Shown one piece after another: positions 7,646-15,960 of a stretch of DNA of 21,851 bases. The position numbers and the translations under genes were made by a program. The stretch covers positions 1-21,851 of IMG/VR virus record IMGVR_UViG_3300025168_014151. One strand, written 5' to 3'. This DNA comes from a virus. Position 1 is the stretch's first letter; the number at the start of each line of letters is the position of its first letter. Under the pieces are notes generated by a model. It saw only the letters and a list, made by a program, of their open reading frames with translations, was not told where the DNA came from and made no database searches.

Positions 7646-10600
7646 ATGCTGGGGAATATAATAGGAGGAGGATTAGATCAAATAACATCATCCCAATTAA
7701 AAGTACGTCAAACAGTAGCAGCTGCAGGGTATGGAGATAACTATATCCAAAGAACCCCAGAAATAATAAATTATTTAAATAATCGTAATGCATGGATTAA
7801 ATTTGCATCTGGGGTAAATATTGGAGGTCAATATGCATCAGAAAAAATAAAAAATATATTTGAAGATTCTGGTATTACTATTAATACTGATGATACATCA
7901 AAATTAGGCTTAAATGGTTCAAATTTAGCTCAACAATTTGTCTTATTTAATGGAACAAGTACTATAAACGCAGATAGTAATTGGGATTTTAGATCAGGAG
8001 TTGCAACATCAAATAATTATAGAGATACTTTTGGTGCTTCTGCTTTATATGGAGGAATAGGTCAGGATAGAGGATTACAACCGGGACCAGGTGTTAAAAA
8101 TTTAAAAATTAAAACATTAAATAGGGGTTCTATTAGAAAAGCAACCATTACTATAAAATGTTATAATAAACTGCAGTTTAATATTATTGAAGCTTTATAT
8201 CTTAGATTAGGTTATAATATGCTTGTTGAATGGGGTTATGACAAATATGTTGCTAGACTCCCCGACCTAGATAAAAACCCTCAAAATACAATAGATAATA
8301 ATAATCCCTCATTTAGGTTAATTGAAGATGTAAAAGATACGTTAGTAGAAACTGGGTTTTTTCAAGCTGGATTTAAAAATGATGATGTTTATAGTAGCAT
8401 TGAATCTTTAAGATCACAATATGCTGGGAATTATGATGGTTTTTATGGTAAAGTTCAAAATTTTTCGTGGAAAATTAACACAGATCTTACTTATGATATT
8501 ACAATTGATTTAGTAACTATTGGTTCCTTAATAGCTTCTTTAAAATCAAATATCCCGGCAGCAATAAGCTCAGCTAATATAACTGATTTATCTCAAAATT
8601 TGGGTAATATAGTTGATTTAAATGAATATGAAGCATCAAAAAAACAAGAATATATAGACCAAGACGCAGCAAAATTTATCGCACCCGAAATTGGTACTGA
8701 TGCTATTTCTATATATTTAAATAGTAAAAAAGTTAATTTTAATTCATTAAAAGATGAAGAAGATTACTTATATATAACAGAAATAATTGGGGGTAGTGGA
8801 GATGTTATTACTTCAAATAGTGCTGCAACAAACACTGCTATTCAAAATATAAGTAATAGATTATATGAAACTATTTCAACCGGATTTCAACAAGCAAGAT
8901 TTAATTTAGAAAAAACAAAAACTAACCGTTATTTTATAAGGTTTGGTAGATTTTTAGATGATTATTTTGATCTTGTTAATCTTTACATAGTTAAAAATAA
9001 TCAAAAAAGTGATAAAAACCAACCAATAATAAATTGGTTACAAACAGATGACACTTACTGTAATTATTCTGCGGATATGGTTCCTTTTGATCCAAGAGTT
9101 TTATATTTTAAACCCGTTTTTTCAGAAATTACAAAACAAAACTGTTTTACTTCAGGAGTTTCTTCAGCTGATAAATTAGCTAATTCTGCTGTAGCTGATT
9201 TTACTACTACAAAAAAGAATGTATTATTAGGGCAAGTAATGAATATGTATTTGAATATAGATTTTTTACTTAAAGAGTTAGGAAAAAATGTAGATAAAAA
9301 GGGAAATATATCAACTTTTATTTATATCCAAAATGTTCTAAATGGCATAAATAAAGCTATGGCAAACCAAACTCAATTAGAATTATTTGTTGATAACGAT
9401 AAAGATGTAAAAATAATAGAATTAAATACACCTAAAGGAATAACAAAATTAACTCCAAAAAACGATTTTATATTTGAAGCTTATGGGTACGGCGTTAACA
9501 ATAACCAGGCTAGTATTATTCAAAATTTTAATATAAAAACTAAAATAACCCCAGACCTTATTAATTTAATTTCAATTGGGGCAACATCTCCTGAATCTCA
9601 AACCAATGGGGTAAAAGCTTTATCATTTAATAATTTTAATAGAGGATTAATAAATAGATTTGAACCCTCATATGATCAACCCCCTATAGAAGTTGGACCA
9701 GTTTCTGTAGAAACAAAATTAGACACTCAAGAAAGTTCAATTTTAGCTGCGTTTAGGAACACATTTAAAAATGATATAGCAACAAGAAAATCAAACTCAA
9801 GCCATAGTAACTATGATAGAGGTATGGATTCTAATACAAATAAAACAAAAGGTAGATTTTATTGGGGATATACTTGGGGTGATGGAATGGTTGGAATAGC
9901 ACAAGGTGGTAATTCGAGTGGTATTCCCCAATTTGATATTACTTGGGAATCTCCTAGTGGTGGAACATTAAAATTAGAATTTAAAGGAAATAATATACCT
10001 GGTGGTTATGCTATAGATGATAAAGGTTATAATAAATATTATTTACATTGGGGTAAAAATTTAAATAATGCTGAGTATTGGATTGGAGAATCAGCTGGAA
10101 GATGGAAAGGAGAAATTAAAGGAAAAATTTTAAAAGAAACTAAAAAATATTTAGCAAGTTTAGCTGGTACTGAAGTAAGATTTAATACAGACCCAGCTAA
10201 TTATCAAGAATACTTAACAGAGGCTTTTGGAGGAGATTTTAATTATAATATTGACACTGCTGATACATCTCAAGGAGATGTACAAAATGTTGCAGTTGTC
10301 GAACAAAGACAGGTATCTATATCTAATGCTAAATGGTTTGAAATTAACCCAAGTTTTATAAATCAAGGGATATCTTTATATAAATTAAATAGAGCAGAAC
10401 AAGATGTAGTTGATTATAAAAAAAATGGAGTAGTATCTAATTCTACTGGTTTTATACCTATTGAATCTAGTTTTGATTTAGATGGTATTTCTACTTTTAA
10501 AATATTTCAAAAAATTAATGTAAGTCAAAACTTTTTACCAAATAATTATCCTAGTACTTTAAGTTTTATTATTAAAAATATTGACCATACGTTAAAAGAT

Positions 10601-12214
10601 AATGCTTGGACTACATCTTTAACAACAGTATCAATTCCTATTCAAGAAAAAGAATCCAACATAAAATCAAGTGATTTAAATCAAAAACCATGGCCACAGG
10701 GTAACACAAAACAAGAAATTAGTAAAGAGGGTTGTAGTTATCCCCCAGCACCAGGTTTTCCAACAGTTGCTTTTGATGACCCTTCAATTTCACTTATAAA
10801 CCCTTGTTCTAATACAGGTTTAGTTATTAAAAACAGCGTACAACCTAATAAAAAAATAATTGTAATTCATCATACTGCAAGTAATGGTAGTAGTGCTGAT
10901 TATGTTCGTGGTTGGATTAGAAAAACTTATGCAATTGCAACTCATTTTATAATAGAAAGAAATCCTAATGCAGGTAAAAATGGAGCAGTTAGATTATTTG
11001 AAGATAAATATTGGAGTAACCATATTGGAAAAACTCCTGGAGAATCTGCGGCAACTGGAGACCCTGATCAGCAAGAACCATATATGTTATCTATTGAAAT
11101 TGATAGTTATGGTTATTTAACAAAAACTTCAACTGGGTATAAACAGGGATCTAAAAAATGGAAAAATAATGAAATAGCTGTTGCTAGGCCCGTAAGATAT
11201 AAAAAAAATACAACGAATCTTGATAAATTATTACGACAAGCAGAAACAAACATAGTAAAAGCTTGGCAAATATTCTGGACCAATTATGCAAGCGAAGGAA
11301 ATAAATTTCCTAGTAGCATTTCAGATTTTACAATAGGAAAAAATGGTGAACCTTACATAAAAGGTTTAGGTTTTCCTTTTAAGTATAATCATTTAGGTTA
11401 TAAAAAAAATACCCTTGTAAGTTTAGGATACGTTAAAAATGTTTTATTTGGAACTTCTACTAATTCAACAACAGCATGGATTAATAATTCAGCCTCTCCT
11501 TATGATATAAATATGTTTAAAGGTAAAAATAAAAATGTTTATCGTTTTGGTATAAATTTAGATCAAAAAGTTTTTGGTATAGATAGGATAAATTACTCTA
11601 AACCTGATCAATTCTTTAGTCAATATAATAATAGAAATAAAAAGAATTTCATAATTAAAACATATGATTTTAATGGGCAAAAATATAAAATGGATGGATT
11701 TTCTGCTTGGATAGTTTTTGCATCTGCTTATGCTATTTTAAAGGATATTCAAAAAGGTAAAGATTATCATAAAGGAATTAATAGATATATTAAAGAAGAG
11801 GATTATAATAAACTTTTAAATTCTTCGTCTAGTTGGCAAGTAATTACTTATAAACAATATAGTTATTTTCAAAAATATACTAGTAAACAAGTAAAAGCGA
11901 CGTGTGATGTTGTTAAAGATTGGGCAATAAAATATAAAATTCCTGTATGTCCTATTAAATATGGCACAAAAGTATGGGATGATTGGTATCAAACATTTTT
12001 TGGGTGTGATTTAAATGGTAAGGCAAAAGTTGATTATTCAGCCTTTAGATCTGATTCTCAAATGGCTAAAGCTTGTTATACACATAATACTTATAAATCA
12101 ACAAAAGTAGATATTTTCCCTCAAAAAGAATTAATAGAAGGTCTACGAAGAGTTGCTGTAAAAATAAATACAATGGGAATTATATACCCCGGAGATAAAA
12201 ATTTATCAGGTTAA
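7646..12214 (+). CDS. Baseplate hub protein with C-terminal N-acetylmuramoyl-L-alanine amidase
   Basis: This 1522-residue protein is probably the central spike/hub. An N-terminal part (about 130-300) has the hub-like pattern VKNLKIKTLNRGSIRKATIT followed by LYLRLGYNMLVEWGYDKY. A Gly/Trp/Tyr-rich, beta-type segment lies near 735-860. The C-terminus is a zinc amidase of the Amidase_2/T7 lysozyme/PGRP type: VIHHTAS (H1075), HFIIER (H1100), SNHIG (H1126), SIEID (1149-1153), the helix YTSKQVK...WAIKYKIPV (from about 1411), then H1480 with K1487 and D1489, which fits the H-x(5-6)-K-x-(C/D) zinc and catalytic motif. About 255 residues separate SIEID from the last helix, far more than in the family (whole domain about 150), so a large insertion splits the domain. 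The position of T7 Tyr46, just before HFII, is Thr1099 here. T4 carries a lysozyme in its gp5 spike; this phage seems to use an amidase to open the cell wall during entry. Start: ATG with AGTTATG context. Confidence 0.78.
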   Translation: MLGNIIGGGLDQITSSQLKVRQTVAAAGYGDNYIQRTPEIINYLNNRNAWIKFASGVNIGGQYASEKIKNIFEDSGITINTDDTSKLGLNGSNLAQQFVLFNGTSTINADSNWDFRSGVATSNNYRDTFGASALYGGIGQDRGLQPGPGVKNLKIKTLNRGSIRKATITIKCYNKLQFNIIEALYLRLGYNMLVEWGYDKYVARLPDLDKNPQNTIDNNNPSFRLIEDVKDTLVETGFFQAGFKNDDVYSSIESLRSQYAGNYDGFYGKVQNFSWKINTDLTYDITIDLVTIGSLIASLKSNIPAAISSANITDLSQNLGNIVDLNEYEASKKQEYIDQDAAKFIAPEIGTDAISIYLNSKKVNFNSLKDEEDYLYITEIIGGSGDVITSNSAATNTAIQNISNRLYETISTGFQQARFNLEKTKTNRYFIRFGRFLDDYFDLVNLYIVKNNQKSDKNQPIINWLQTDDTYCNYSADMVPFDPRVLYFKPVFSEITKQNCFTSGVSSADKLANSAVADFTTTKKNVLLGQVMNMYLNIDFLLKELGKNVDKKGNISTFIYIQNVLNGINKAMANQTQLELFVDNDKDVKIIELNTPKGITKLTPKNDFIFEAYGYGVNNNQASIIQNFNIKTKITPDLINLISIGATSPESQTNGVKALSFNNFNRGLINRFEPSYDQPPIEVGPVSVETKLDTQESSILAAFRNTFKNDIATRKSNSSHSNYDRGMDSNTNKTKGRFYWGYTWGDGMVGIAQGGNSSGIPQFDITWESPSGGTLKLEFKGNNIPGGYAIDDKGYNKYYLHWGKNLNNAEYWIGESAGRWKGEIKGKILKETKKYLASLAGTEVRFNTDPANYQEYLTEAFGGDFNYNIDTADTSQGDVQNVAVVEQRQVSISNAKWFEINPSFINQGISLYKLNRAEQDVVDYKKNGVVSNSTGFIPIESSFDLDGISTFKIFQKINVSQNFLPNNYPSTLSFIIKNIDHTLKDNAWTTSLTTVSIPIQEKESNIKSSDLNQKPWPQGNTKQEISKEGCSYPPAPGFPTVAFDDPSISLINPCSNTGLVIKNSVQPNKKIIVIHHTASNGSSADYVRGWIRKTYAIATHFIIERNPNAGKNGAVRLFEDKYWSNHIGKTPGESAATGDPDQQEPYMLSIEIDSYGYLTKTSTGYKQGSKKWKNNEIAVARPVRYKKNTTNLDKLLRQAETNIVKAWQIFWTNYASEGNKFPSSISDFTIGKNGEPYIKGLGFPFKYNHLGYKKNTLVSLGYVKNVLFGTSTNSTTAWINNSASPYDINMFKGKNKNVYRFGINLDQKVFGIDRINYSKPDQFFSQYNNRNKKNFIIKTYDFNGQKYKMDGFSAWIVFASAYAILKDIQKGKDYHKGINRYIKEEDYNKLLNSSSSWQVITYKQYSYFQKYTSKQVKATCDVVKDWAIKYKIPVCPIKYGTKVWDDWYQTFFGCDLNGKAKVDYSAFRSDSQMAKACYTHNTYKSTKVDIFPQKELIEGLRRVAVKINTMGIIYPGDKNLSG

Positions 12215-12233
12215 TAGTTTTTTTAATTTAAAA

Positions 12234-12248
12234 TATTTATAATAAAAT
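12234..12248 (+). promoter_or_regulatory. Candidate late promoter overlapping a start codon
   Basis: The third exact copy of TATTTATAATAAAAT; its last two bases are the A and T of the ATG at 12247. With TATTTATA (12234-12241) as a -10 type element, the first transcribed base would fall at or near the ATG, so the message would be leaderless. Alternatively the motif acts at the RNA level. Confidence 0.55.
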
Positions 12249-13107
12249 GTATTTCCCACCTTCTCAAATTCAAACTAATTTATATACTAAAGGAACAGAA
12301 TTGGCTGATGCTATTACTAATAAGCCTTATATAGGATATTATTTTATGTCATCAGATGGAAGAAAATTTACAGGAAAAAACCCTAATGTTAAACCTTCAA
12401 AAGAATTATTTAGTATAACCCCGTCTTCTAATAAAGACGTAGAAGGTTTAGAGCCTGGGGCATTAAATCCAACTACTAATAATTATGATTTACCTCCAAT
12501 TTATGTTGAAAAAAATGTATTAGGTATTGGTAGTCGATCAACACCACCTCAAAACCCAACACAAATTTTCCCAATTCCCTCTGAAAATAATTATAAGTTA
12601 GGTGAATTTCAAAGATATTTTTGTAAAAGATATTCAAGTCCTTTGTATGTTGAAGTAAATTTAAAACAATTTAGAAAATTTAGAGATCAAATCCAAGATG
12701 TTAATTTTAGAAAATATTTTACATTTCAAATTCCTTGGATTATAACTGGTGTAAAAAGTAAAGTAGAAGATATTAATAAAAAAACTATTGAAAGAATAGA
12801 ATCTCAGTATAAAATATCAGGTTTTAAATCCTATTTTAGAAAAAAATACGATCAATATTTTAGATATACACCAGGTGAAAATTTAAAAACTGATGGTACA
12901 GAATTTATAATCGAAAAAACAGGTAGAAGATATAGAGGACTTTACCATATCCACCCAGATAAAGGTCCTATGGTAGGAGCACAGCATGTTTCTACACCTC
13001 ATAATTATTTACTTCCAATTAGTGGGTCTACTAATCAAGAAACCAAATCTAAAGCAATATCTAGAACAAATACCATAAGAAGTGAAGGATATAGTGGCGG
13101 GTACTAA
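12247..13107 (+). CDS. Virion-associated protein of unknown function
   Basis: This 286-residue protein begins MYFPPSQIQTNLYTKGTEL and has GYYFMSSDGRKFTGKNP near residue 30. A basic, aromatic-rich centre has repeated YFRKKYDQYFRYTPG-like stretches. The C-terminus contains RRYRGLYHIHPDKGPMVG, then HVSTPHNYLLPI. I have an impression of similar proteins near baseplate genes in marine phage contigs, but no assigned function. No catalytic motif is convincing; HIHPDKGPMVGAQH has clustered histidines but no known metal site. It is the last gene before the replication block, has a late-type motif at its start, and so is most likely a structural or assembly protein. Confidence 0.65.
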   Translation: MYFPPSQIQTNLYTKGTELADAITNKPYIGYYFMSSDGRKFTGKNPNVKPSKELFSITPSSNKDVEGLEPGALNPTTNNYDLPPIYVEKNVLGIGSRSTPPQNPTQIFPIPSENNYKLGEFQRYFCKRYSSPLYVEVNLKQFRKFRDQIQDVNFRKYFTFQIPWIITGVKSKVEDINKKTIERIESQYKISGFKSYFRKKYDQYFRYTPGENLKTDGTEFIIEKTGRRYRGLYHIHPDKGPMVGAQHVSTPHNYLLPISGSTNQETKSKAISRTNTIRSEGYSGGY

Positions 13108-13111
13108 ATAA

Positions 13112-13122
13112 TTTCGTATATT
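13112..13122 (+). promoter_or_regulatory. Candidate early/middle promoter of the DNA polymerase gene
   Basis: An exact copy of TTTCGTATATT begins 5 bases after the preceding stop codon and ends 20 bases before the polymerase ATG. The leader then ends in AAGGTTAT (13135-13142), the same octamer found at the start of the RadA-like gene (598-605). The shared motif and leader suggest common control of these genes. Confidence 0.6.
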
Positions 13123-13142
13123 AGGGATTAAAATAAGGTTAT

Positions 13143-14414
13143 ATGTACTGGCTTGTAGAAAACGAGGAACAGTTAAATGTTTTAATAAATAGTGGTTATA
13201 AAAAGGCTTTCATTGAGGTAATACCTTATAATGATATTATACACCCCGCACAAAATCATGTAAGTTTAGTGTATATTAGACCGATTGAAGCAAGTAAAGG
13301 CTTTATGGTATGTGTAACACATAGTGAAGCTTTAAATGCGTTAGATGCGCGTATAAACGATATTTTAAATAAGTTTGAAATATTATATTGTCGCGATAAG
13401 AAAGAAATATTACATTATTTTCCTTTAAAAGCTCTTTATGACATAACACCACCCCCTACTACATATATACGACCTACAACACCTACACATGATTTATTTT
13501 ATAGACAACACAAAGATAATCCAGAGTTAAACCTAATTATACCGATTGTTAAACACTATGAATTGTGCGAAACGATTTTTAGAGATCTAAAAACAAATAT
13601 TAACATAGAAAAAACAAAATATGATGAATTCTTTAACAGTAAAGTATCAGTGGTATTCAACGCCATCGAGAGAAGTGGAATACGAATACACAAACCCACT
13701 TTCGAAAAGTACTTCCATCCCGTTAATAGTGAATACGTCTACACTCAGTTCAACTTAAGAACTACAACAACAAGACCATCAAATAAATTTAAAAATGTAA
13801 ATTATGCAGCACTTAATAAAGAAAATGGATGTAGAAAAAGTTTTATACCGCGCAACAATAGGTTTGTGGAAATTGATATTAGTGCTTACCATCCTAGTTT
13901 GGTTGCTAGTCTCGTTAATTATAATTTCCCCACTAGTGATATACATGCTCATTTCGCATCGTTATATAATGTGGAATATAAGAAATCGAAAGAACTTACT
14001 TTCAAACAACTTTACGGAGGGGTATTCGAAAATTATAAAGGGTTGGAATTCTTTAAAAAAGTGGAGAAATACGTAGGAGAACTTTGGGATAAGTTCCAAA
14101 GCGATGGGTTCGTAGAATGTAAAATTTCTGGATATAGATATGAAAAGAAAACATTAAATAATATGAACCCACAAAAGTTATTTAATTATATTTTACAAAA
14201 TATGGAAACTTCAACTAATGTTTTGGTATTATGGGATATATTTAGTATATTAAAAAAATATAAAACAAAACTAGTATTATATACATATGATTCATTTTTA
14301 TTAGATTATTATGAAGAAGATAAAGATGTATTAGATGTAATTAGAAAAATATTTAAAAAATATAAATTAAACATAAAAGAAATAGAAGGATATGACTACA
14401 ATTTTACAGGATAA
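13143..14414 (+). CDS. Compact, divergent family A DNA polymerase
   Basis: This 423-residue protein aligns by motif with the Pol I fold. YTQFNLRTTTTRPSN (200-214) corresponds to the TATGRLSS region; motif A is EIDISAYHPSLVASL (D245); motif B is K283-x3-F287-x3-Y291-G292; motif C is YTYDSFLL (D383). Both metal-binding aspartates and the motif B Lys, Phe/Tyr and Gly positions are kept. Odd points: motif A has HPS where Pol I has ELR, so the Glu that selects against ribonucleotides is His250; motif C has YDS instead of HDE; the motif B upstream Arg is Tyr279. The N-terminal 110 residues look like a shrunken 3'-5' exonuclease fold (FIEVIP where DxE is expected) without its acidic residues, so proofreading is probably absent. 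It has no 5'-3' exonuclease domain; that activity is a separate gene at 18676. T4 uses a family B polymerase, while Rhodothermus phage RM378 is a T4-like phage with a split family A enzyme. The last 23 bases overlap the next gene. Confidence 0.78.
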   Translation: MYWLVENEEQLNVLINSGYKKAFIEVIPYNDIIHPAQNHVSLVYIRPIEASKGFMVCVTHSEALNALDARINDILNKFEILYCRDKKEILHYFPLKALYDITPPPTTYIRPTTPTHDLFYRQHKDNPELNLIIPIVKHYELCETIFRDLKTNINIEKTKYDEFFNSKVSVVFNAIERSGIRIHKPTFEKYFHPVNSEYVYTQFNLRTTTTRPSNKFKNVNYAALNKENGCRKSFIPRNNRFVEIDISAYHPSLVASLVNYNFPTSDIHAHFASLYNVEYKKSKELTFKQLYGGVFENYKGLEFFKKVEKYVGELWDKFQSDGFVECKISGYRYEKKTLNNMNPQKLFNYILQNMETSTNVLVLWDIFSILKKYKTKLVLYTYDSFLLDYYEEDKDVLDVIRKIFKKYKLNIKEIEGYDYNFTG

Positions 14415-14862
14415 AGCTAATATGTATAATACAGATTATGATGTGTTAACATCATTTCAAAATATAGGAGATTTGAATAACAAATTATTTTGTACTTTTA
14501 CTGATTTAGATGGATTAGAAGATTTAATATCTGAGATCAAATCTAAATATGACATCATATACAATAAACTTTTTGTATTAGAAATTATTGGTAAAGATGA
14601 ATTTGTTATAACATATAATGTTGATCAAACAAATCTTAGTTCTATCCCAGATAATACTATTTTAGTACATAGAAAAAAAGAATCAAATACATTATATACT
14701 ATTAATGCTTTAAATGAATTAATAAAAAAATTAAATGGAGGGGTTGTTGATACTAAATATCAAGTAGATTGGCAACATTATAGAAATTGTATATTACTAA
14801 CCCAACATAATGAACTAAATCAGTTAAATACTAAAATACATAAAATAATAGTTATAGAGTAA
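14392..14862 (+). CDS. Unknown protein translationally coupled to the polymerase
   Basis: I do not recognise this 156-residue protein. It is mixed alpha/beta by appearance, with acidic N-terminal stretches (FTDLDGLEDLISEIKSKYD) and a well-formed middle and C-terminus (NTILVHRKKESNTLYTINAL, NELIKKLNGGVVDTKY, LNQLNTKIHKIIVIE). There is no Walker, nuclease or zinc motif and no membrane segment. Its ATG lies 23 bases inside the polymerase gene, so the two are very likely translated together, and the product may act with the polymerase (clamp, processivity or proofreading partner are possibilities without sequence proof). It is followed after 9 bases by the sugar-nucleotide genes. Confidence 0.7.
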   Translation: MTTILQDKANMYNTDYDVLTSFQNIGDLNNKLFCTFTDLDGLEDLISEIKSKYDIIYNKLFVLEIIGKDEFVITYNVDQTNLSSIPDNTILVHRKKESNTLYTINALNELIKKLNGGVVDTKYQVDWQHYRNCILLTQHNELNQLNTKIHKIIVIE

Positions 14863-14871
14863 AAATAAGTT

Positions 14872-15264
14872 ATGAAAATTTGGGTAAATGGTTGTTTCGA
14901 TATTCTTCACAGAGGACATTTTGAATTATTTAATTATGCTAAATCATTAGGCGATATATTAATCGTTGGAGTAGATTCTGATGAAAAAATTGCTAAAGAT
15001 AAAGGTAAAAATAGACCATATAATAATTTAGAAGATAGAGTTTATGCATTAGAAAGTTTAAGAGCTATAGATAAAGTAATGGTTTTTGATAATAAAGAAC
15101 ATTTAGAAAGGTTAGTGTCTTTTGTTTCCCCGGATATTATGGTAGTAGGAAGTGATTGGAAAGGTAAAGAAATAGTAGGAGGAAAATATGCTAAAGAAAT
15201 TATATATTTTAACCGTATTGGAGATTATTCCACAACAGATATTTTAACTAATGAGAGAAAGTAA
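14872..15264 (+). CDS. rfaE2: HldE C-domain-like nucleotidyltransferase (heptose-1-phosphate adenylyltransferase type)
   Basis: This 130-residue enzyme is a full-length single cytidylyltransferase-fold domain. It has GCFDILHRGH (residues 7-16, with H13-x-x-H16 as the nucleotide-binding HxGH), LGD (26-28), NRPYN (47-51), DR (55-56), PDIMVVGSDWKGKEIVGG (87-104) and YSTTDIL (119-125). The RPxN, PDxxVxGxD and STT motifs are those of the adenylyltransferase half of HldE (RfaE domain II), which turns D-glycero-D-manno-heptose 1-phosphate into ADP-heptose. The close relative TagD (glycerol-3-phosphate cytidylyltransferase) is the main alternative. The presence of an HldE-type kinase three genes on favours the heptose reading, with the two halves split as in many bacteria. 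It starts an overlapping four-gene set. Confidence 0.78.
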   Translation: MKIWVNGCFDILHRGHFELFNYAKSLGDILIVGVDSDEKIAKDKGKNRPYNNLEDRVYALESLRAIDKVMVFDNKEHLERLVSFVSPDIMVVGSDWKGKEIVGGKYAKEIIYFNRIGDYSTTDILTNERK

Positions 15265-15601
15265 GTTATATCCTAATAAACAAAAAAAAGCTTTTGTAGA
15301 CATTGATGAAACAATATGTTTTTATGCAAGTAAAAGAATATATGAAAAAGCAATCCCCAGCGTTGATAATATAGCAAAAATAAATAAACTTAAAAAAGAA
15401 GGATGGCATATAACTTATTATACAGCTAGAGGAGGTTTTAGTAAAATAGATTATACCGAATTAACTACAAAACAATTAAATAAATGGGGATGTCTTTTTG
15501 ATGATCTTGTGGTTGGGTATAAAGAAGATATTACATTACCTACTAAACCATCATTCGATTTAATTATAGATGATAAAGCTAGAAGAATAGAAGAATTATG
15601 A
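15251..15601 (+). CDS. HAD-superfamily phosphatase (sugar phosphatase candidate)
   Basis: This 116-residue protein carries HAD motif I DIDET (D17 nucleophile, D19), motif II YYTARGG (T58), a Lys at about 99 (TKPSFD) and the acidic motif IIDDKA (D107-D108). It is the minimal, capless HAD core found in capsule and sugar-nucleotide clusters and in phages. In this setting it could fill the GmhB step, removing the C7 phosphate from heptose 1,7-bisphosphate between the kinase and adenylyltransferase steps. GmhB proper is longer (about 190 residues) with a zinc loop that is not seen here, so orthology is not claimed. The start overlaps the previous gene by 14 bases and the stop overlaps the next by 4, implying coupled translation. 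Confidence 0.75.
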   Translation: MRESKLYPNKQKKAFVDIDETICFYASKRIYEKAIPSVDNIAKINKLKKEGWHITYYTARGGFSKIDYTELTTKQLNKWGCLFDDLVVGYKEDITLPTKPSFDLIIDDKARRIEEL

Positions 15602-15960
15602 TAGTAACACCTAAAATAGTAAAAAAAGGATGGGGTAAAGAAATTTGGATCCATAATGATGAGGAATACTGTGGTAAAATTTTAAGATTTGATACCGCAG
15701 GAAATAAATTTTCTCTTCATTATCATATTAAGAAAAAAGAATCATGGTATGTAAATAATGGGGTTTTTAAATATACTTGGATCGATACTGAAAAAGGAGA
15801 AGAATATAGTAAAGTTATAGAAGAAGGAACTTGTTTAACTATAGAAAGAGGACAAATCCACCAATTAGAAGCTTTATTAGATAACTCAGAAATATTTGAA
15901 GTATCTACACAACATTTTGATGAAGATAGTTATAGAATTAGAACGGGAAATAAATTATGA
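15598..15960 (+). CDS. Cupin-fold protein, sugar isomerase/epimerase-like
   Basis: This 120-residue single cupin has the metal motif H41-x-H43-x4-E48 (in SLHYHIKKKESWYV) and a second His at 88 (ERGQIHQLEAL). The lead-in KKGWGKEIWIHNDEEYCGKI resembles the opening of mannose-6-phosphate-isomerase-like cupins often found in LPS and capsule gene clusters. In this cassette it may act on the sugar phosphate substrate, perhaps replacing the missing GmhA isomerase or adjusting the product's stereochemistry. That is inference; many such cupins have no proven activity. It overlaps both neighbours by 4 bases. Its ATG has the AATTATG context. Confidence 0.72.
   Translation: MIVTPKIVKKGWGKEIWIHNDEEYCGKILRFDTAGNKFSLHYHIKKKESWYVNNGVFKYTWIDTEKGEEYSKVIEEGTCLTIERGQIHQLEALLDNSEIFEVSTQHFDEDSYRIRTGNKL

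Noticed and set aside
2526-12248. TATTTATA motifs read as T4 late promoters (TATAAATA) on the minus strand
   Set aside because: The reverse complement contains an exact TATAAATA, but there is no minus-strand gene to serve. Repeated placement just before plus-strand virion genes favours plus-strand use.
13804-14076. ORF of 90 residues with a hydrophobic segment in another frame of the polymerase gene
   Set aside because: It spans polymerase motifs A and B, which are clearly coding in the main frame. The membrane-like stretch is a by-product of the frame.
15451-15654. Minus-strand ORF across the HAD and cupin genes
   Set aside because: It is antisense to two overlapping genes with intact catalytic motifs.
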